In this document: piece after piece, positions 44,791-53,911 of the stretch
Layout of the letters: every line of letters starts with the position of its first letter
How positions within the stretch are numbered: the first letter of the stretch is position 1
NCBI GenBank assembly: GCA_021781745.1
Contig: JAJXWH010000018.1
Span: 1-64,000 of the forward strand
Source of the DNA: Bacillota bacterium
GTDB taxonomy: Bacteria; Bacillota; Clostridia; Clostridiales; Clostridiaceae
DNA length: 64,000 bases
Direction of reading: 5' to 3'
Position numbers and translations under genes: made by a program
Notes under the pieces: model-generated
Seen by the model: the letters and a program-made list of their open reading frames with translations, nothing else
Databases searched by the model: none
What the model was told of the DNA's origin: nothing

Positions 44791-45849
44791 TTAATTTAAT
44801 ATTAGTTCTTTTATATTTATATCCTTATTTTTACTTAAGTCAATGAATTCGCCATCTTTTAATACTAAAGGCTTGGATAGATCATTCACATTAATCTGCA
44901 ATATCTTGGCTTTTTCACCTGTGCTTAATAACACATCTTCACCCATATAGTAATTTGCTATATGTTCTAAAAATATTTTTGAGTATTCATAATCTAACTT
45001 AGTTAGACTTTTTTCTTTAATTATTTCTAGTATTTCAAATGGGCCTCTTTTATTCCTATAATTTTCGTCAGAATTCATAACATCTAGTTCATCCGCTATA
45101 GCTATGATTTTAGCAAAACAATGTATTTTCTCTCCAGTTATTGCGAGAGGATATCCTGACCCATCCTCCCTTTCATGGTGCATAAGGACTCCATAACTAA
45201 CGGATTTGTCCAAATAATGAATACCATCAACATATTTATATCCTATTTGAGCATGTTTCTTTACTTCCTTATACTTTTCTTGTATTAATATATCAGGTTT
45301 TTCTGGAATTTTTTGTTCTAGCTTAGTCATTCCAAAATCGTGTAATAAGGCTGAATAAATAAGCAAGTTAATTTTTGATTGTTCAAGTCCAATCCATTTT
45401 CCTAAAAGGGCACTGAGTGCTGCCACATTTACTCCATGTCTATATATTGAATCCTCGCCGCTCCCTTTAAATACAACATTACTTATAACAATTTCTGTTG
45501 ACTTTAGTTCTTTTTGTATTTTCTCTGCGAAAATTCTAAGATCGTTAACTCTATTTTCCTTAACTCTTCCTAGTTTTTCAAACATATCCTTTAAGCCATT
45601 ACTCACTTCTTTAAAAGTTTCTTCAACTTTTTTCATTTCTGCTTCTTTAGAGCTTTGCGCTAATACTTCGTCTGATATACTAACCTCAATTTTCTCTAAA
45701 AAATATGCTCTGCTTAGCCCTGTTATTATTTCTTCATTTACTACTGAGCCCGCTTTTATTAAGAGGCTTCCGTTTTTGATAACATCTTTTGTAATAACCA
45801 TTCCTATTTTTAATTCCTGTATACTTAGTAATTCTTTTTTCTCATCCAT
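44791..45849 (-). CDS. HD-GYP domain protein (second of tandem pair)
   Basis: A 352-aa protein. Residues 1-65 are a small N-terminal domain (IQELKIGMVITKDVIKNG), 66-115 helical, and about 130-300 an HD-GYP phosphodiesterase. Metal site LLHDFGMTK, HAQIGYKYVDG, LMHHEREDGSGYP and KIIAIADELD are intact, so it should hydrolyse cyclic di-GMP. The C-terminal 50 residues carry a short beta domain (VLLSTGEKAKILQINVNDLS). The GTG at 45864 overlaps the ribosome binding site, so the ATG at 45849 is used. Close paralogue of the adjacent upstream gene. Confidence 0.88.
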   Translation of the reverse strand: MDEKKELLSIQELKIGMVITKDVIKNGSLLIKAGSVVNEEIITGLSRAYFLEKIEVSISDEVLAQSSKEAEMKKVEETFKEVSNGLKDMFEKLGRVKENRVNDLRIFAEKIQKELKSTEIVISNVVFKGSGEDSIYRHGVNVAALSALLGKWIGLEQSKINLLIYSALLHDFGMTKLEQKIPEKPDILIQEKYKEVKKHAQIGYKYVDGIHYLDKSVSYGVLMHHEREDGSGYPLAITGEKIHCFAKIIAIADELDVMNSDENYRNKRGPFEILEIIKEKSLTKLDYEYSKIFLEHIANYYMGEDVLLSTGEKAKILQINVNDLSKPLVLKDGEFIDLSKNKDINIKELILN

Positions 45850-45883
45850 AATTCTCTCTCCCACTTTATTTAGTATCTGAAAA

Positions 45884-46951
45884 TTACAGCAATATTTCTT
45901 TAATGAATAAATCTTTTTCTCTTGATAAGTCTACAAATTCTTCATTTTTTAATACTAGAGGTTTCTCTAAATTATTTATATTCATTTGAATTATTTTACA
46001 CTTTTCATCGGTATTCAATAAAACTTCTTCACCTATATAGTAACCTGCAATATGCTCCAAAAATATCTTCACATATTCATAATCCAATTTTCCTAAGCTT
46101 TCATTTTTTACTATCTGCAACGCTTCAAATGGCAATTTTTTCTTTTTATATCCTCTGTCAGAATTAATTGCATCAAATACATCTGCTATAGCTATAATTT
46201 TTGCAAAAGGATGTATTGCCTCATCTTTTAAACCTAATGGGTATCCTGATCCATCAAGCCTTTCATGGTGCATTAATACGCCATAGGAAACTGCTTTGTC
46301 TAAAAATGAAATATCCTTTATATATTTATAACCTACCTGTGCATGAGTTTTGATTGTATTAAATTCACCTTTACTTAAAGTTGATTCTTTTTTTAATAAT
46401 TCCCTATCGATTTTTGTCTTTCCAAAATCATGAAGAATTGCTGAATAAACCAGTAGATTTAACTTATATTTTTCAAACCCAAGCCATTTTCCAATTATCG
46501 CACTCAATGCTGCAACATTTACTCCATGTCTATATATAGAGTCTGTCCCGCTTCCGTATAATACTATATTTTTAATAACTATACTGCTTGGTTTTAATTC
46601 ATCTTGAATTTTTTGCGAAAACTCTCTAATCTCATTCATAGCAATTCCATTTTCGTTTGCCAGCTGTCTAAAGGTTTTTTGTAATTTTAATGATATTTCT
46701 TTAAATTCTTCTTCAACTTTATTATATTGTTCTTCTTTTTTAGGATCTTTATTAACTGCTTTTATTTCAGCCTTTTCCTCATATACTTCGACATTTCCTA
46801 TAAAATATAACCCTTGGATTTTTTTGATTATACTGCTGTTTATAGCAATATCTTTTTTAAGTAATATTCTTCCGTTTTGTTCTACATTTTTAGCTACTAC
46901 CATACCTTCTTCTAACTTATTAAAGCTTACTAATTTAGTTTTCTTTTCCAT
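45884..46951 (-). CDS. HD-GYP domain protein (first of tandem pair)
   Basis: A 355-aa protein with the same plan as its neighbour: N-terminal FNKLEEGMVVAKNVEQNG, a helical region, and HD-GYP motifs ILHDFGKTK, LMHHERLDGSGYP and KIIAIADVFDAINSD. By eye the two share well over half their residues, including the C-terminal VLLNTDEKCKIIQMNINNLE. All catalytic HD-GYP residues are present. It starts the two-gene unit (34-bp gap), and the pair is likely the cyclic di-GMP-degrading counterpart of the GGDEF protein at 1008-2375. The ATG at 46951 is preferred over a GTG at 46960. Confidence 0.88.
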   Translation of the reverse strand: MEKKTKLVSFNKLEEGMVVAKNVEQNGRILLKKDIAINSSIIKKIQGLYFIGNVEVYEEKAEIKAVNKDPKKEEQYNKVEEEFKEISLKLQKTFRQLANENGIAMNEIREFSQKIQDELKPSSIVIKNIVLYGSGTDSIYRHGVNVAALSAIIGKWLGFEKYKLNLLVYSAILHDFGKTKIDRELLKKESTLSKGEFNTIKTHAQVGYKYIKDISFLDKAVSYGVLMHHERLDGSGYPLGLKDEAIHPFAKIIAIADVFDAINSDRGYKKKKLPFEALQIVKNESLGKLDYEYVKIFLEHIAGYYIGEEVLLNTDEKCKIIQMNINNLEKPLVLKNEEFVDLSREKDLFIKEILL

Positions 46952-47357
46952 AATACTCACACCTATCGTACCCCTGAATTTTGCATATCGTTTACCTTAA
47001 ATAAATAAACCCCTTTAAATAATGAATTACAAAAATAATATTATAAGAATTAGAATGTTTTAAAAAGCTAATTTGTAAACCGAGTATCTATCAAAAAAAT
47101 ACTTATTTAATTATATTATTCTATATTTTTTAGTTTTTGTCAAAAGAAGTTTTTATTATTTTACAATATAATGAATTTTATTCCAATATATAAAATATTT
47201 ATATATATATACATATTATGTTATACTAGTATGATTAAATTTTTTTCTTTAAATAAAATTGATATTAATTTACCCATGATTTTTTGTAAAAATAAAAGGA
47301 TAAAATTTTTATTCAATTCTACCCTTTTAAACTAAAATATAATAGCCTATATTCTAT
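46952..47357. other. AT-rich intergenic region upstream of the HD-GYP pair
   Basis: Very AT-rich, with T-runs near 47160-47280. It should hold the HD-GYP promoter, but no box pair is convincing. No gene or hairpin is supported. Confidence 0.5.
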
Positions 47358-47516
47358 TTACTCTATTGGTGACGCCCTTTTCTTTCCTGATTTAGCTTTT
47401 CCTTGTATTTCCTGTGGAACATTTCTAACATCATTTTTTTTATAGTGTGTTATATGATTGCTTTCAGTTCCATGTGGATCACTTGGATCCGGTCTTCTCA
47501 TTCCTGCCTTTGCCAT
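47358..47516 (-). CDS. Small conserved-looking basic protein (52 aa)
   Basis: A reading frame too short for most gene callers. It encodes MAKAGMRRPDPSDPHGTESN followed by HITHYKKNDVRNVPQEIQGK and AKSGKKRASPIE. Composition (Pro/Asp/His-rich then Lys-rich), AAAGGA upstream of the ATG and clean coding character in an otherwise non-coding stretch support it. I believe similar short proteins occur in other clostridia but cannot name a family. No membrane segment. Confidence 0.7.
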   Translation of the reverse strand: MAKAGMRRPDPSDPHGTESNHITHYKKNDVRNVPQEIQGKAKSGKKRASPIE

Positions 47517-47654
47517 AATTTTTTCATCCTTTCTAAAATAATCTCAATTTTAGTATTATATAAAAAAGCTATAGTATACATAACTTTTAATAGAAATTAA
47601 GGAGACAAATTGTGACAAAACAAATAATATTTTTAATTGCTGAAAATTTAAACT

Positions 47655-48002
47655 CTATGAATTTGTTATCCACTCATTCCATATTTCAACTTTATACCCA
47701 ACTGTTGCTTCCCTGCCGTTTCTAACTACAGGAGTATTCATAACTTTTTGATTCTTTAGTAACAATTCTGTCTTTATATCTGCACTTCGTATATTACTAA
47801 AATTTAATTTTGTATAATCTTTAGATTTAGTATTTATTAAATCATTTATGGTAACTGAATTAAGAACACTACTTAACTCTCCCTTACTCATTGATTTTTC
47901 ACTTAAATCAATAAACTGAAATTTTATATTTCTTTCTTTAAAAAATCGTTCTGCTTTTTTTGTATCAAAACATTTTTTTGTTCCAAATATTTGTATATTC
48001 AT
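47655..48002 (-). CDS. ArsC/Spx-family thioredoxin-fold protein
   Basis: A 115-aa protein. MNIQIFGTKKCFDTKKAERF holds one Cys (C11) as CxxT-like, then FQFIDLSEKSMSKGEL and MNTPVVRNGREATVGY with the cis-Pro loop (TPVV). The pattern matches ArsC-like/YffB proteins; Spx would usually have CxxC. True arsenate reductase activity is doubtful, since the extra Cys residues are lacking. No ars genes nearby. AAGGAG precedes the ATG. Confidence 0.78.
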   Translation of the reverse strand: MNIQIFGTKKCFDTKKAERFFKERNIKFQFIDLSEKSMSKGELSSVLNSVTINDLINTKSKDYTKLNFSNIRSADIKTELLLKNQKVMNTPVVRNGREATVGYKVEIWNEWITNS

Positions 48003-48397
48003 TAATTAATCTCCTTAACTATATATTTCATTTGAATTCATAATTAGCTACTTTTTCTACATTAATACTGACATACTAATATTCTAGTTATTTTTATTAC
48101 CTTAATCAATACAAAATAATTTTCTCTTATCCTTAACTGTAATTTTATGTTTTATTTTAATTAACCACTATAACTGTGTATTCGCAAATCAAATATCTTT
48201 AAAATCATTATTTCCTAAATTTATTGAAATATAAAACTTTATATTGATAGTTTTACTTTGTACTCGTTAAAGCAAAAGCCCAATGCTTTAAATAAAAATA
48301 TTTGCATTGAGCTTTTCTTAATTTTTTTATTTATATCTGAATAGATAAAAGTCTAGTGTACAAAATATACTTCGCAACAACATTTTTCTTAATCAGA
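48003..48397. other. Intergenic region between the ArsC-like gene and the ABC operon end
   Basis: Apart from the ABC operon terminator at 48270-48318 it is AT-rich, featureless sequence, presumably including the promoter of the ArsC-like gene. No further gene is supported. Confidence 0.5.
48270..48318 (-). terminator. Terminator of the two-component/ABC operon
   Basis: Stem AAAGCtCAATGC/GCATTGgGCTTT (one G-U-type pair) with an AT loop and TTTT on the minus strand. It lies 80 bp beyond the last permease gene. Confidence 0.8.
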
Positions 48398-49207
48398 TTA
48401 ATTTCCAGTACTCTTATAATATCTTACGCTAAATTTCCAAAATCCATAAGCTAATAAATATAATACTATTCCTACAAGAGGAGTTATGTACATAAATATT
48501 AATGGATAATTAATCATATCTTCTTTTCTTAATAAATATTGGGCTGGAAAATAATTCACAAATGCAAAAGGTATTATAAACATAAGTAAAAATTGAATAG
48601 TCTTATTAAAAATGCTTATGGGATACCCTGCAAATTTCCTCACATTCCAATAAAATATTTCCCTTAAATTCTCAGTTTTAACAAAGAAAAAATTTAGACT
48701 CGCAAAAAATAAAAATATTGCACCCTGTATTAATACGCCGCCTACTAGTATAAAAATATAATATAAAATAGTTTTTGCATTCCAAATAATTCCTACATTA
48801 TTAGCTGAAAGAATAAATAATAATATTCCTAACGTCCCATGCCCCAATGCCGCTAAACAATCCGAATCTGATGACATCAATTGAAATAATAGCCCCCTCG
48901 GCCTTAGCATAATTCTATCAAACAAGCCCTGCTGAATAGTATATGAGAAATCTCTTAGACCTGTAAAAAAAATAACTAAAATAGCGTAAGTTAAAAACAA
49001 TAAGCTAAACAAAAATAGCATTTCATTAATATTCCACCCATTTATATTATCAAATTTCATTAGTGTAAGATATATTACTAATATCCCTGCTGATTCTCTA
49101 ATAAACACAGCAAAACTTACTAAAATAGCATCAAGTTTATATTGAAATCTTGATTTAAATGCCTTTGATGTATAATACCAAAACATTTTTAAACTTTCTA
49201 TACTCAT
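48398..49207 (-). CDS. ABC-2 type permease (second)
   Basis: A 269-aa integral membrane protein with about six hydrophobic segments. The segment GLRDFSYTIQQGLFDRIMLR is characteristic of the DUF990-type ABC-2 permeases that pair with LPLI-type ATPases. It is the last gene of the operon, 3 bp after the first permease. It likely forms a heterodimeric channel with it. Substrate unknown; relatives export peptides or lipophilic compounds. Confidence 0.85.
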   Translation of the reverse strand: MSIESLKMFWYYTSKAFKSRFQYKLDAILVSFAVFIRESAGILVIYLTLMKFDNINGWNINEMLFLFSLLFLTYAILVIFFTGLRDFSYTIQQGLFDRIMLRPRGLLFQLMSSDSDCLAALGHGTLGILLFILSANNVGIIWNAKTILYYIFILVGGVLIQGAIFLFFASLNFFFVKTENLREIFYWNVRKFAGYPISIFNKTIQFLLMFIIPFAFVNYFPAQYLLRKEDMINYPLIFMYITPLVGIVLYLLAYGFWKFSVRYYKSTGN

Positions 49208-49210
49208 CTT

Positions 49211-49999
49211 TTAGCCCCCTTGCACTATTAATTTCTTTTGACCAAACTTCCATAAAATAGCTCCAATCAAATAAAGTACTACTATCCAAAGTAGTTGACG
49301 GCTAAAATTAAATACTATTTCACTAGATTGCATTTGTCCTAAATATAGCTTGATTGGAGTAAAATATATAGAATCTAAAGGGGTGTAGCTTATTATTTTC
49401 ATGATGTTGTCAGGCATAAACCAAAGAGGTACCATCGAACCTGATAATACGTTTATAACTACTTTTTTTATTGTTGATATCGACCATACACTAAATAACC
49501 AAAATGCTAGCATTTGGACAATAAAGCTTATATACCATAATATTAAATATCCTAGAATCACGCTTATTACAAATAATATTAATCCTTCTATTCCTGCTGG
49601 TTTCTCTATATTAGTGAAAATCAATGTTATAATCAATGCAGGTATAAAATTAAAACAAATTCTAAAAAAGCTATCACCTAAATTTTCTGCCAATATTCTT
49701 AATTTAAAATTTACTGGCTTTATAAATTCATTTACTATTGATCCATCTTTTAATTTATGCATTACAAACTCATCATCAAATTGAAATGCATTTGACAGAC
49801 CTAAAGATAAAATAAAATTTGTAGATACCATAGAAAATGTTATTCCACCAATTTCAACTGCTGCACCATAAAGAGCTTTATAAATACAATTAAATATAAA
49901 AAATGTCAATAATGTATTAACTATTCCCATAATATAATCAAATCTATATACCATATTATTCAAGAACCTTTTTCTTCCAAATTCAATATAAGCCCTCAT
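49211..49999 (-). CDS. ABC-2 type permease (first)
   Basis: A 262-aa permease with six predicted membrane segments. The motif KLKDGSIVNEFIKPVNFKLR corresponds to the coupling-helix region in the partner. It overlaps the 3' end of the ATPase gene by 4 bp and precedes the second permease by 3 bp, so all are co-translated. Confidence 0.85.
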   Translation of the reverse strand: MRAYIEFGRKRFLNNMVYRFDYIMGIVNTLLTFFIFNCIYKALYGAAVEIGGITFSMVSTNFILSLGLSNAFQFDDEFVMHKLKDGSIVNEFIKPVNFKLRILAENLGDSFFRICFNFIPALIITLIFTNIEKPAGIEGLILFVISVILGYLILWYISFIVQMLAFWLFSVWSISTIKKVVINVLSGSMVPLWFMPDNIMKIISYTPLDSIYFTPIKLYLGQMQSSEIVFNFSRQLLWIVVLYLIGAILWKFGQKKLIVQGG

Positions 50000-51000
50000 T
50001 GAACATTTATGCTCCCTTCATAAATATCTCTTATTATTCCATCAATTTCTGGTTCTTTTATTGATACATCCTTTATGGTATATTTACTAATAAGTTTTGT
50101 CATAAAATTATTTATATTAACCTTAGAGGTATCAAAAATAAATCTTTTCTTAAATTTATTTTCGTCTTCTATTGCCTCTATTTCCACATTATCAATTGGT
50201 TCTAAATCGAGATCATCCTCAAATTCAACTTCTATAGTTCTAGATGTACCATAATTATTTTTTATCTCCTCAATGCCTCCATCATAAATCTTTTCTCCCT
50301 TGTCAATTATTATTAATCTATTACATACTTTTTCTATGTCTTGCATATCATGGGTGGTAAATATCATAGTTATTCTTTCAGTTTTATTTAAGTATTTAAT
50401 AAAGTCTCTTATTTTTTCTTTAGCAACTACATCTAGTCCTATTGTTGGTTCATCAAAAAATACTATTTTAGGCGAATGCAATAGTGCCGCTGCTATATCC
50501 CCCCTCATTCTTTGCCCTAATGAAAGCTGACGCACTGGTTGATTAATAAACTCTTCCATATTAAGCAGTTTAGTAAACTTATTTAAGTTTTCTTCATATT
50601 TTTCATTTGGAATTTTATATATATGTTTTAATAGTTCAAAGCTTTCAATAAGAGGCAAGTCCCATGAAAGCTGTGTTTTCTGTCCAAATACAACACCTAT
50701 ATTAGCAACATATTTCTTTCTCTGCTTATAAGGTATATAACCTGCAATCTTTATATCTCCACTATCTGGATGTAATATACCTGATAACATTTTTATTGTG
50801 GTTGATTTACCAGCCCCATTTGGTCCTATAAATCCTACCATTTCACCTTCATCAATTGAAAAATCTATGCAATTTACTGCTTTTTTATAAATATACTTTG
50901 GCTTTAGCATATTAGTTATCATGGCAGTTATACCTTGGCTTCTACCACTAATTTTAAATGTTTTGCTTATCCCTTTTACCTCAATTAACATATTGCTCAT
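49996..51000 (-). CDS. ABC transporter ATP-binding protein (second)
   Basis: A 334-aa ATPase. Walker A GPNGAGKSTT, the family-specific VFGQKTQLSWDLPLIESFEL, signature LSLGQRMRGDI, Walker B IVFFDEPTIGLD and H-loop FTTHDMQDI are all intact. A C-terminal extension of about 90 residues follows (VEFEDDLDLEPIDNVEI). It drives the two permeases. AAGGAG precedes the ATG. Confidence 0.9.
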   Translation of the reverse strand: MSNMLIEVKGISKTFKISGRSQGITAMITNMLKPKYIYKKAVNCIDFSIDEGEMVGFIGPNGAGKSTTIKMLSGILHPDSGDIKIAGYIPYKQRKKYVANIGVVFGQKTQLSWDLPLIESFELLKHIYKIPNEKYEENLNKFTKLLNMEEFINQPVRQLSLGQRMRGDIAAALLHSPKIVFFDEPTIGLDVVAKEKIRDFIKYLNKTERITMIFTTHDMQDIEKVCNRLIIIDKGEKIYDGGIEEIKNNYGTSRTIEVEFEDDLDLEPIDNVEIEAIEDENKFKKRFIFDTSKVNINNFMTKLISKYTIKDVSIKEPEIDGIIRDIYEGSINVQ

Positions 51001-51004
51001 TCTA

Positions 51005-51916
51005 TCACTCCTTATTATAAATTTCCCTTATAACATCTTCTATTGTTGGTGCACTCATTTTTATGTCTCTAATTCTGCATTGTTTAATAACATGATTCAA
51101 TATGCTTGATGAGCTTATTACATTAATATCATAATAAATCCATATATTATCTTGCTGAACTTTATATTTATATACAGGCAAATCGTGAAAATCTGGTACC
51201 TTCACATCATCAAGCTTTAATTTTAATAAGTGCCCACAAGAAAAGTCTTTCTTTAATCTACCTATCTCTCCTTCATAAAGCTTTTTACCTTTATGAATTA
51301 AAATGATTTTTTCACAAGTTTTTTCTATTTCCAATAAATTATGATTAGCAAAAACGATTGCAGTTCCTTGTTTACTCTTTAATTCATTAATAAGATTAAT
51401 AATTTTTTCTTTTGTCATTAAATCTACACCAATTGTTGGTTCATCTAAGTAAAGTACTTTAGGATTGTGTAATACCGAATAAGCAAAATCCGCTCTTACC
51501 CTTTGTCCTAGCGATAGTTTATTAACTGGAATATTTAATAACTCATTTAACTCCAGAATATTACATAAAAAAGCCATTCTTTCAATATAATTTTTTTGAT
51601 CAATTTTATACATATATTTACTGTGTTCAAAAGAATCTTTTAATGCTAGATCTGTCCACAATTGTGTCTTATCACCGTTTATATATCCAATCTGCCTTAA
51701 ATTCTTATATTTTTCTTTGAATGGATTTAGCGCTCCAACTCTTATGTATCCACTATCTGGCATTATTGCACCTGCCATCATATTTATTATAGTTGTTTTT
51801 CCAGCTCCATTTAATCCAACTAATCCAATAGCTTCTCCCTCTTTTACATGCAAAGACAAGAAATCAATTATTCTGTTATTTTTAAAACTTTTTCTAACAT
51901 CTTCTAAAACTATCAT
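51005..51916 (-). CDS. ABC transporter ATP-binding protein (first)
   Basis: A 303-aa ATPase, paralogous to the next gene but diverged. GLNGAGKTT, LSLGQRVRADF, VLYLDEPTIGVD and ANHNLLEI are present. The equivalent of the Q-loop/LPLI region reads YINGDKTQLWTDLALKDSFE, so it also belongs to the LPLI-type class. With the second ATPase it gives an uncommon four-component exporter (two ATPases, two permeases). It is 78 bp downstream of the sensor kinase gene. Confidence 0.88.
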   Translation of the reverse strand: MIVLEDVRKSFKNNRIIDFLSLHVKEGEAIGLVGLNGAGKTTIINMMAGAIMPDSGYIRVGALNPFKEKYKNLRQIGYINGDKTQLWTDLALKDSFEHSKYMYKIDQKNYIERMAFLCNILELNELLNIPVNKLSLGQRVRADFAYSVLHNPKVLYLDEPTIGVDLMTKEKIINLINELKSKQGTAIVFANHNLLEIEKTCEKIILIHKGKKLYEGEIGRLKKDFSCGHLLKLKLDDVKVPDFHDLPVYKYKVQQDNIWIYYDINVISSSSILNHVIKQCRIRDIKMSAPTIEDVIREIYNKE

Positions 51917-51993
51917 ATTTCTCCTTACACATCCTGGATTTATTATAAATTCACACTATTTATATGGTCAATAAGTTTGGGATAAACTGCATT

Positions 51994-52773
51994 TTAGTGG
52001 GGACAAACAACGTAAACACAAAAATAATTATCTTCTTCATAAATATCAATCATTCCATCATACTTCTCTACTATAGATTTAATTTGTTTTAATCCATTTC
52101 CATGTTCTTCTTTATTTTCTTTAGTAGAAATTAATTTAGGGTTAGTATTTAAAATTGAGTTATTAATACTATTTTTTACCAAAATAGTATCATATCCTCT
52201 TTTTCGTAGTATTCTAATATCTAGTTCCTTTTGCTTAGTATTCATACTTCCCTCTATTGCATTATCTAATAAGTTATTAAGCAGTGCTGAAAAATCAACA
52301 CTGCCAATCTGCTCAAAAGAAAGATTTTCTATTTCAGCCTTAATATCTATTCCTTTTTCCTTTGCATATTGAAGTTTTGTGTTAATTATATTATTAAGTA
52401 ATGAGTTTCCTATTGAAACATATGTATACATTTTATTGAGATTATCCAATATTTTCGATAAATATTCCTTGGCTTTTTCATGTTCATTATTAGCAAAAAA
52501 GGAGGCTATCACCATAATATGATTCTTCATATCATGTTTTAATAATCTACTTTTCTGTTGAAGCTGTCTTATTTCATTTGCCATATTAATTTGCTTTTCA
52601 AAGTCTCGCTCTAAGTTATCAACTTTTCTACTCATATCCATATTATTCGCTAAAACTTTCATATATTTTTTATCTAAAATATCGTACTGTTTTTCTATTC
52701 TTTTTCTTTTAAAAATTTCACAACCATATAAAATTCCTATTATAAAAATAGACATAACTAAAAATATTTTCAT
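51994..52773 (-). CDS. AgrC-like sensor histidine kinase, short form
   Basis: A 259-aa GHKL kinase. A single membrane segment (about 3-18) replaces the usual multi-pass sensor. Then a coiled coil leads to the phosphorylated His in RLLKHDMKNHIMVI (H80). The ATPase has LLNNLLDNAIEGS and HGNGLKQIKSIV. Such short forms sense through membrane partners, here possibly the ABC exporter itself, as in bacitracin-type detoxification modules. It is 3 bp downstream of the regulator gene. Confidence 0.87.
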   Translation of the reverse strand: MKIFLVMSIFIIGILYGCEIFKRKRIEKQYDILDKKYMKVLANNMDMSRKVDNLERDFEKQINMANEIRQLQQKSRLLKHDMKNHIMVIASFFANNEHEKAKEYLSKILDNLNKMYTYVSIGNSLLNNIINTKLQYAKEKGIDIKAEIENLSFEQIGSVDFSALLNNLLDNAIEGSMNTKQKELDIRILRKRGYDTILVKNSINNSILNTNPKLISTKENKEEHGNGLKQIKSIVEKYDGMIDIYEEDNYFCVYVVCPH

Positions 52774-52776
52774 ATA

Positions 52777-53478
52777 CTACCTCATATATTTCATTAATTG
52801 CTTTTTTACAATTTCGCTATAACTTCTTCCAATTGGAATTAAAATTTCATTGTTTAATTTAATTTCCTTGGTATTAAAAATAAATACATGTTTCTGATTT
52901 ACTAAATATCCTTTATGAACTCTTATAAATCCCTTTCCCCCCAATTCTTTTTCTAAGTTTCCTAGAGTTTCTCTAAACTTATAATTAGCTTTATGAGTAT
53001 AAAGATTAATATAGTTTTGATCTCCCTCAAAATACATGATTTCATTTAATTTTATTGTAATCACATCATTTCCAGTTTTGATAGCTAATGTATCTATTTT
53101 ATCCTTCAAGACTTTTACTACACTATCTAGAGTCTGCGTAATCTCTTCATTAAAATGACTTTTTCTAATAAATCCAAAAGGATGATATTTAAAAGATTTA
53201 TATACAAGTGCATCATGGCTTGTAACAAAAATCAAAAGAGTATCATTCTTTTTATTTAATAAGTACTCACCAATATCCATTCCATTAATTTTGGGCATGT
53301 CTATATCTAGAAATAGAACATCTACTCTTTCCTCTTCTAAATAATTTAATAGCTTTTCAGGGTTACTGGTAATAAAATAATTAGCATTAACACCAAATTC
53401 TAAAAATTTATTTTTAATTATTACTGACATATCATTTAAAATTATCATCTCATCATCACAAATTGCAATATTATACAT
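52777..53478 (-). CDS. AgrA-like LytTR response regulator
   Basis: A 233-aa regulator. The receiver domain has the acidic pocket CDDE (D8, D9) and phospho-acceptor D58 in LFLDIDMPKINGM. The LytTR DNA-binding domain (about 130-233) shows NEIMYFEGDQNYINLYTHKA, FIRVHKGYLVNQKH and LIPIGRSYSEIVKK. It should regulate its own operon of kinase and ABC exporter. GGAG precedes the ATG. Confidence 0.92.
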   Translation of the reverse strand: MYNIAICDDEMIILNDMSVIIKNKFLEFGVNANYFITSNPEKLLNYLEEERVDVLFLDIDMPKINGMDIGEYLLNKKNDTLLIFVTSHDALVYKSFKYHPFGFIRKSHFNEEITQTLDSVVKVLKDKIDTLAIKTGNDVITIKLNEIMYFEGDQNYINLYTHKANYKFRETLGNLEKELGGKGFIRVHKGYLVNQKHVFIFNTKEIKLNNEILIPIGRSYSEIVKKQLMKYMR

Positions 53479-53668
53479 ATGTACTCCATTCCTCGATTTT
53501 AGGCTATGATTTAATACATATAATTTGCATTAAAGCATAGCCTAGTTTTATCTTGTATTCTTATTATTATTTTTATATAAACCCTTTATAATTCTCAGTG
53601 TTTTTATAAATGTATAATTTATTTTGTTAATTATACCATTAAATCCATAAAAATACCTAACATTAATT

Positions 53669-53873
53669 TTATATCTTATTTTCCATAATGAACTGATCCA
53701 TCCAAGACACCTCTTCATCTGTAACAGTTTTATTACTATAGCGGATATTTTGAAAGCAATCAAGTAATTTAATAATATCAAGATTATCAAAAGTTTCATC
53801 CTTTTCTAATCTTTCAATGATTAAAGCATTCCTTCCTATCCCAAGTATTCATATTAATTATATTAACCCCCAT
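53669..53873 (-). pseudogene. Chloramphenicol acetyltransferase-like gene remnant
   Basis: Behind AAGGAG (8-nt spacing) an ATG at 53873 opens MGVNIINMNTWDRKECFNH and then a stop. This resembles the CAT N-terminus (FN.ID...W.RKE.F.HY). After that a second frame, ERLEKDETFDNLDIIKLLDC to TDEEVSWMDQFIMENKI, ends at 53669 and lacks a start; its family is unknown. The two frames overlap around 53815-53850. It looks like the scar of a deletion or a frameshifted small gene. Confidence 0.5.
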
Positions 53874-53911
53874 AATTTATTCTCCTTATATTTAAGTTTT
53901 ATATTTGTATT

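Noticed and set aside
47611..47724. Plus-strand GTG frame preceded by AAGGAG
   Set aside because: Only 37 codons and overlaps the 3' end of the ArsC-like gene; the site is probably chance.
47655..48002. Arsenate reductase for the ArsC-like protein
   Set aside because: Only one Cys and no ars genes nearby; ArsC/YffB-like is the safer label.
53548..53799. 83-codon minus-strand frame with hydrophobic start
   Set aside because: No ribosome binding site; it runs over a different frame with better coding character and over non-coding AT-rich DNA. The hydrophobic start is an out-of-frame reading of the CAT-like scar region.
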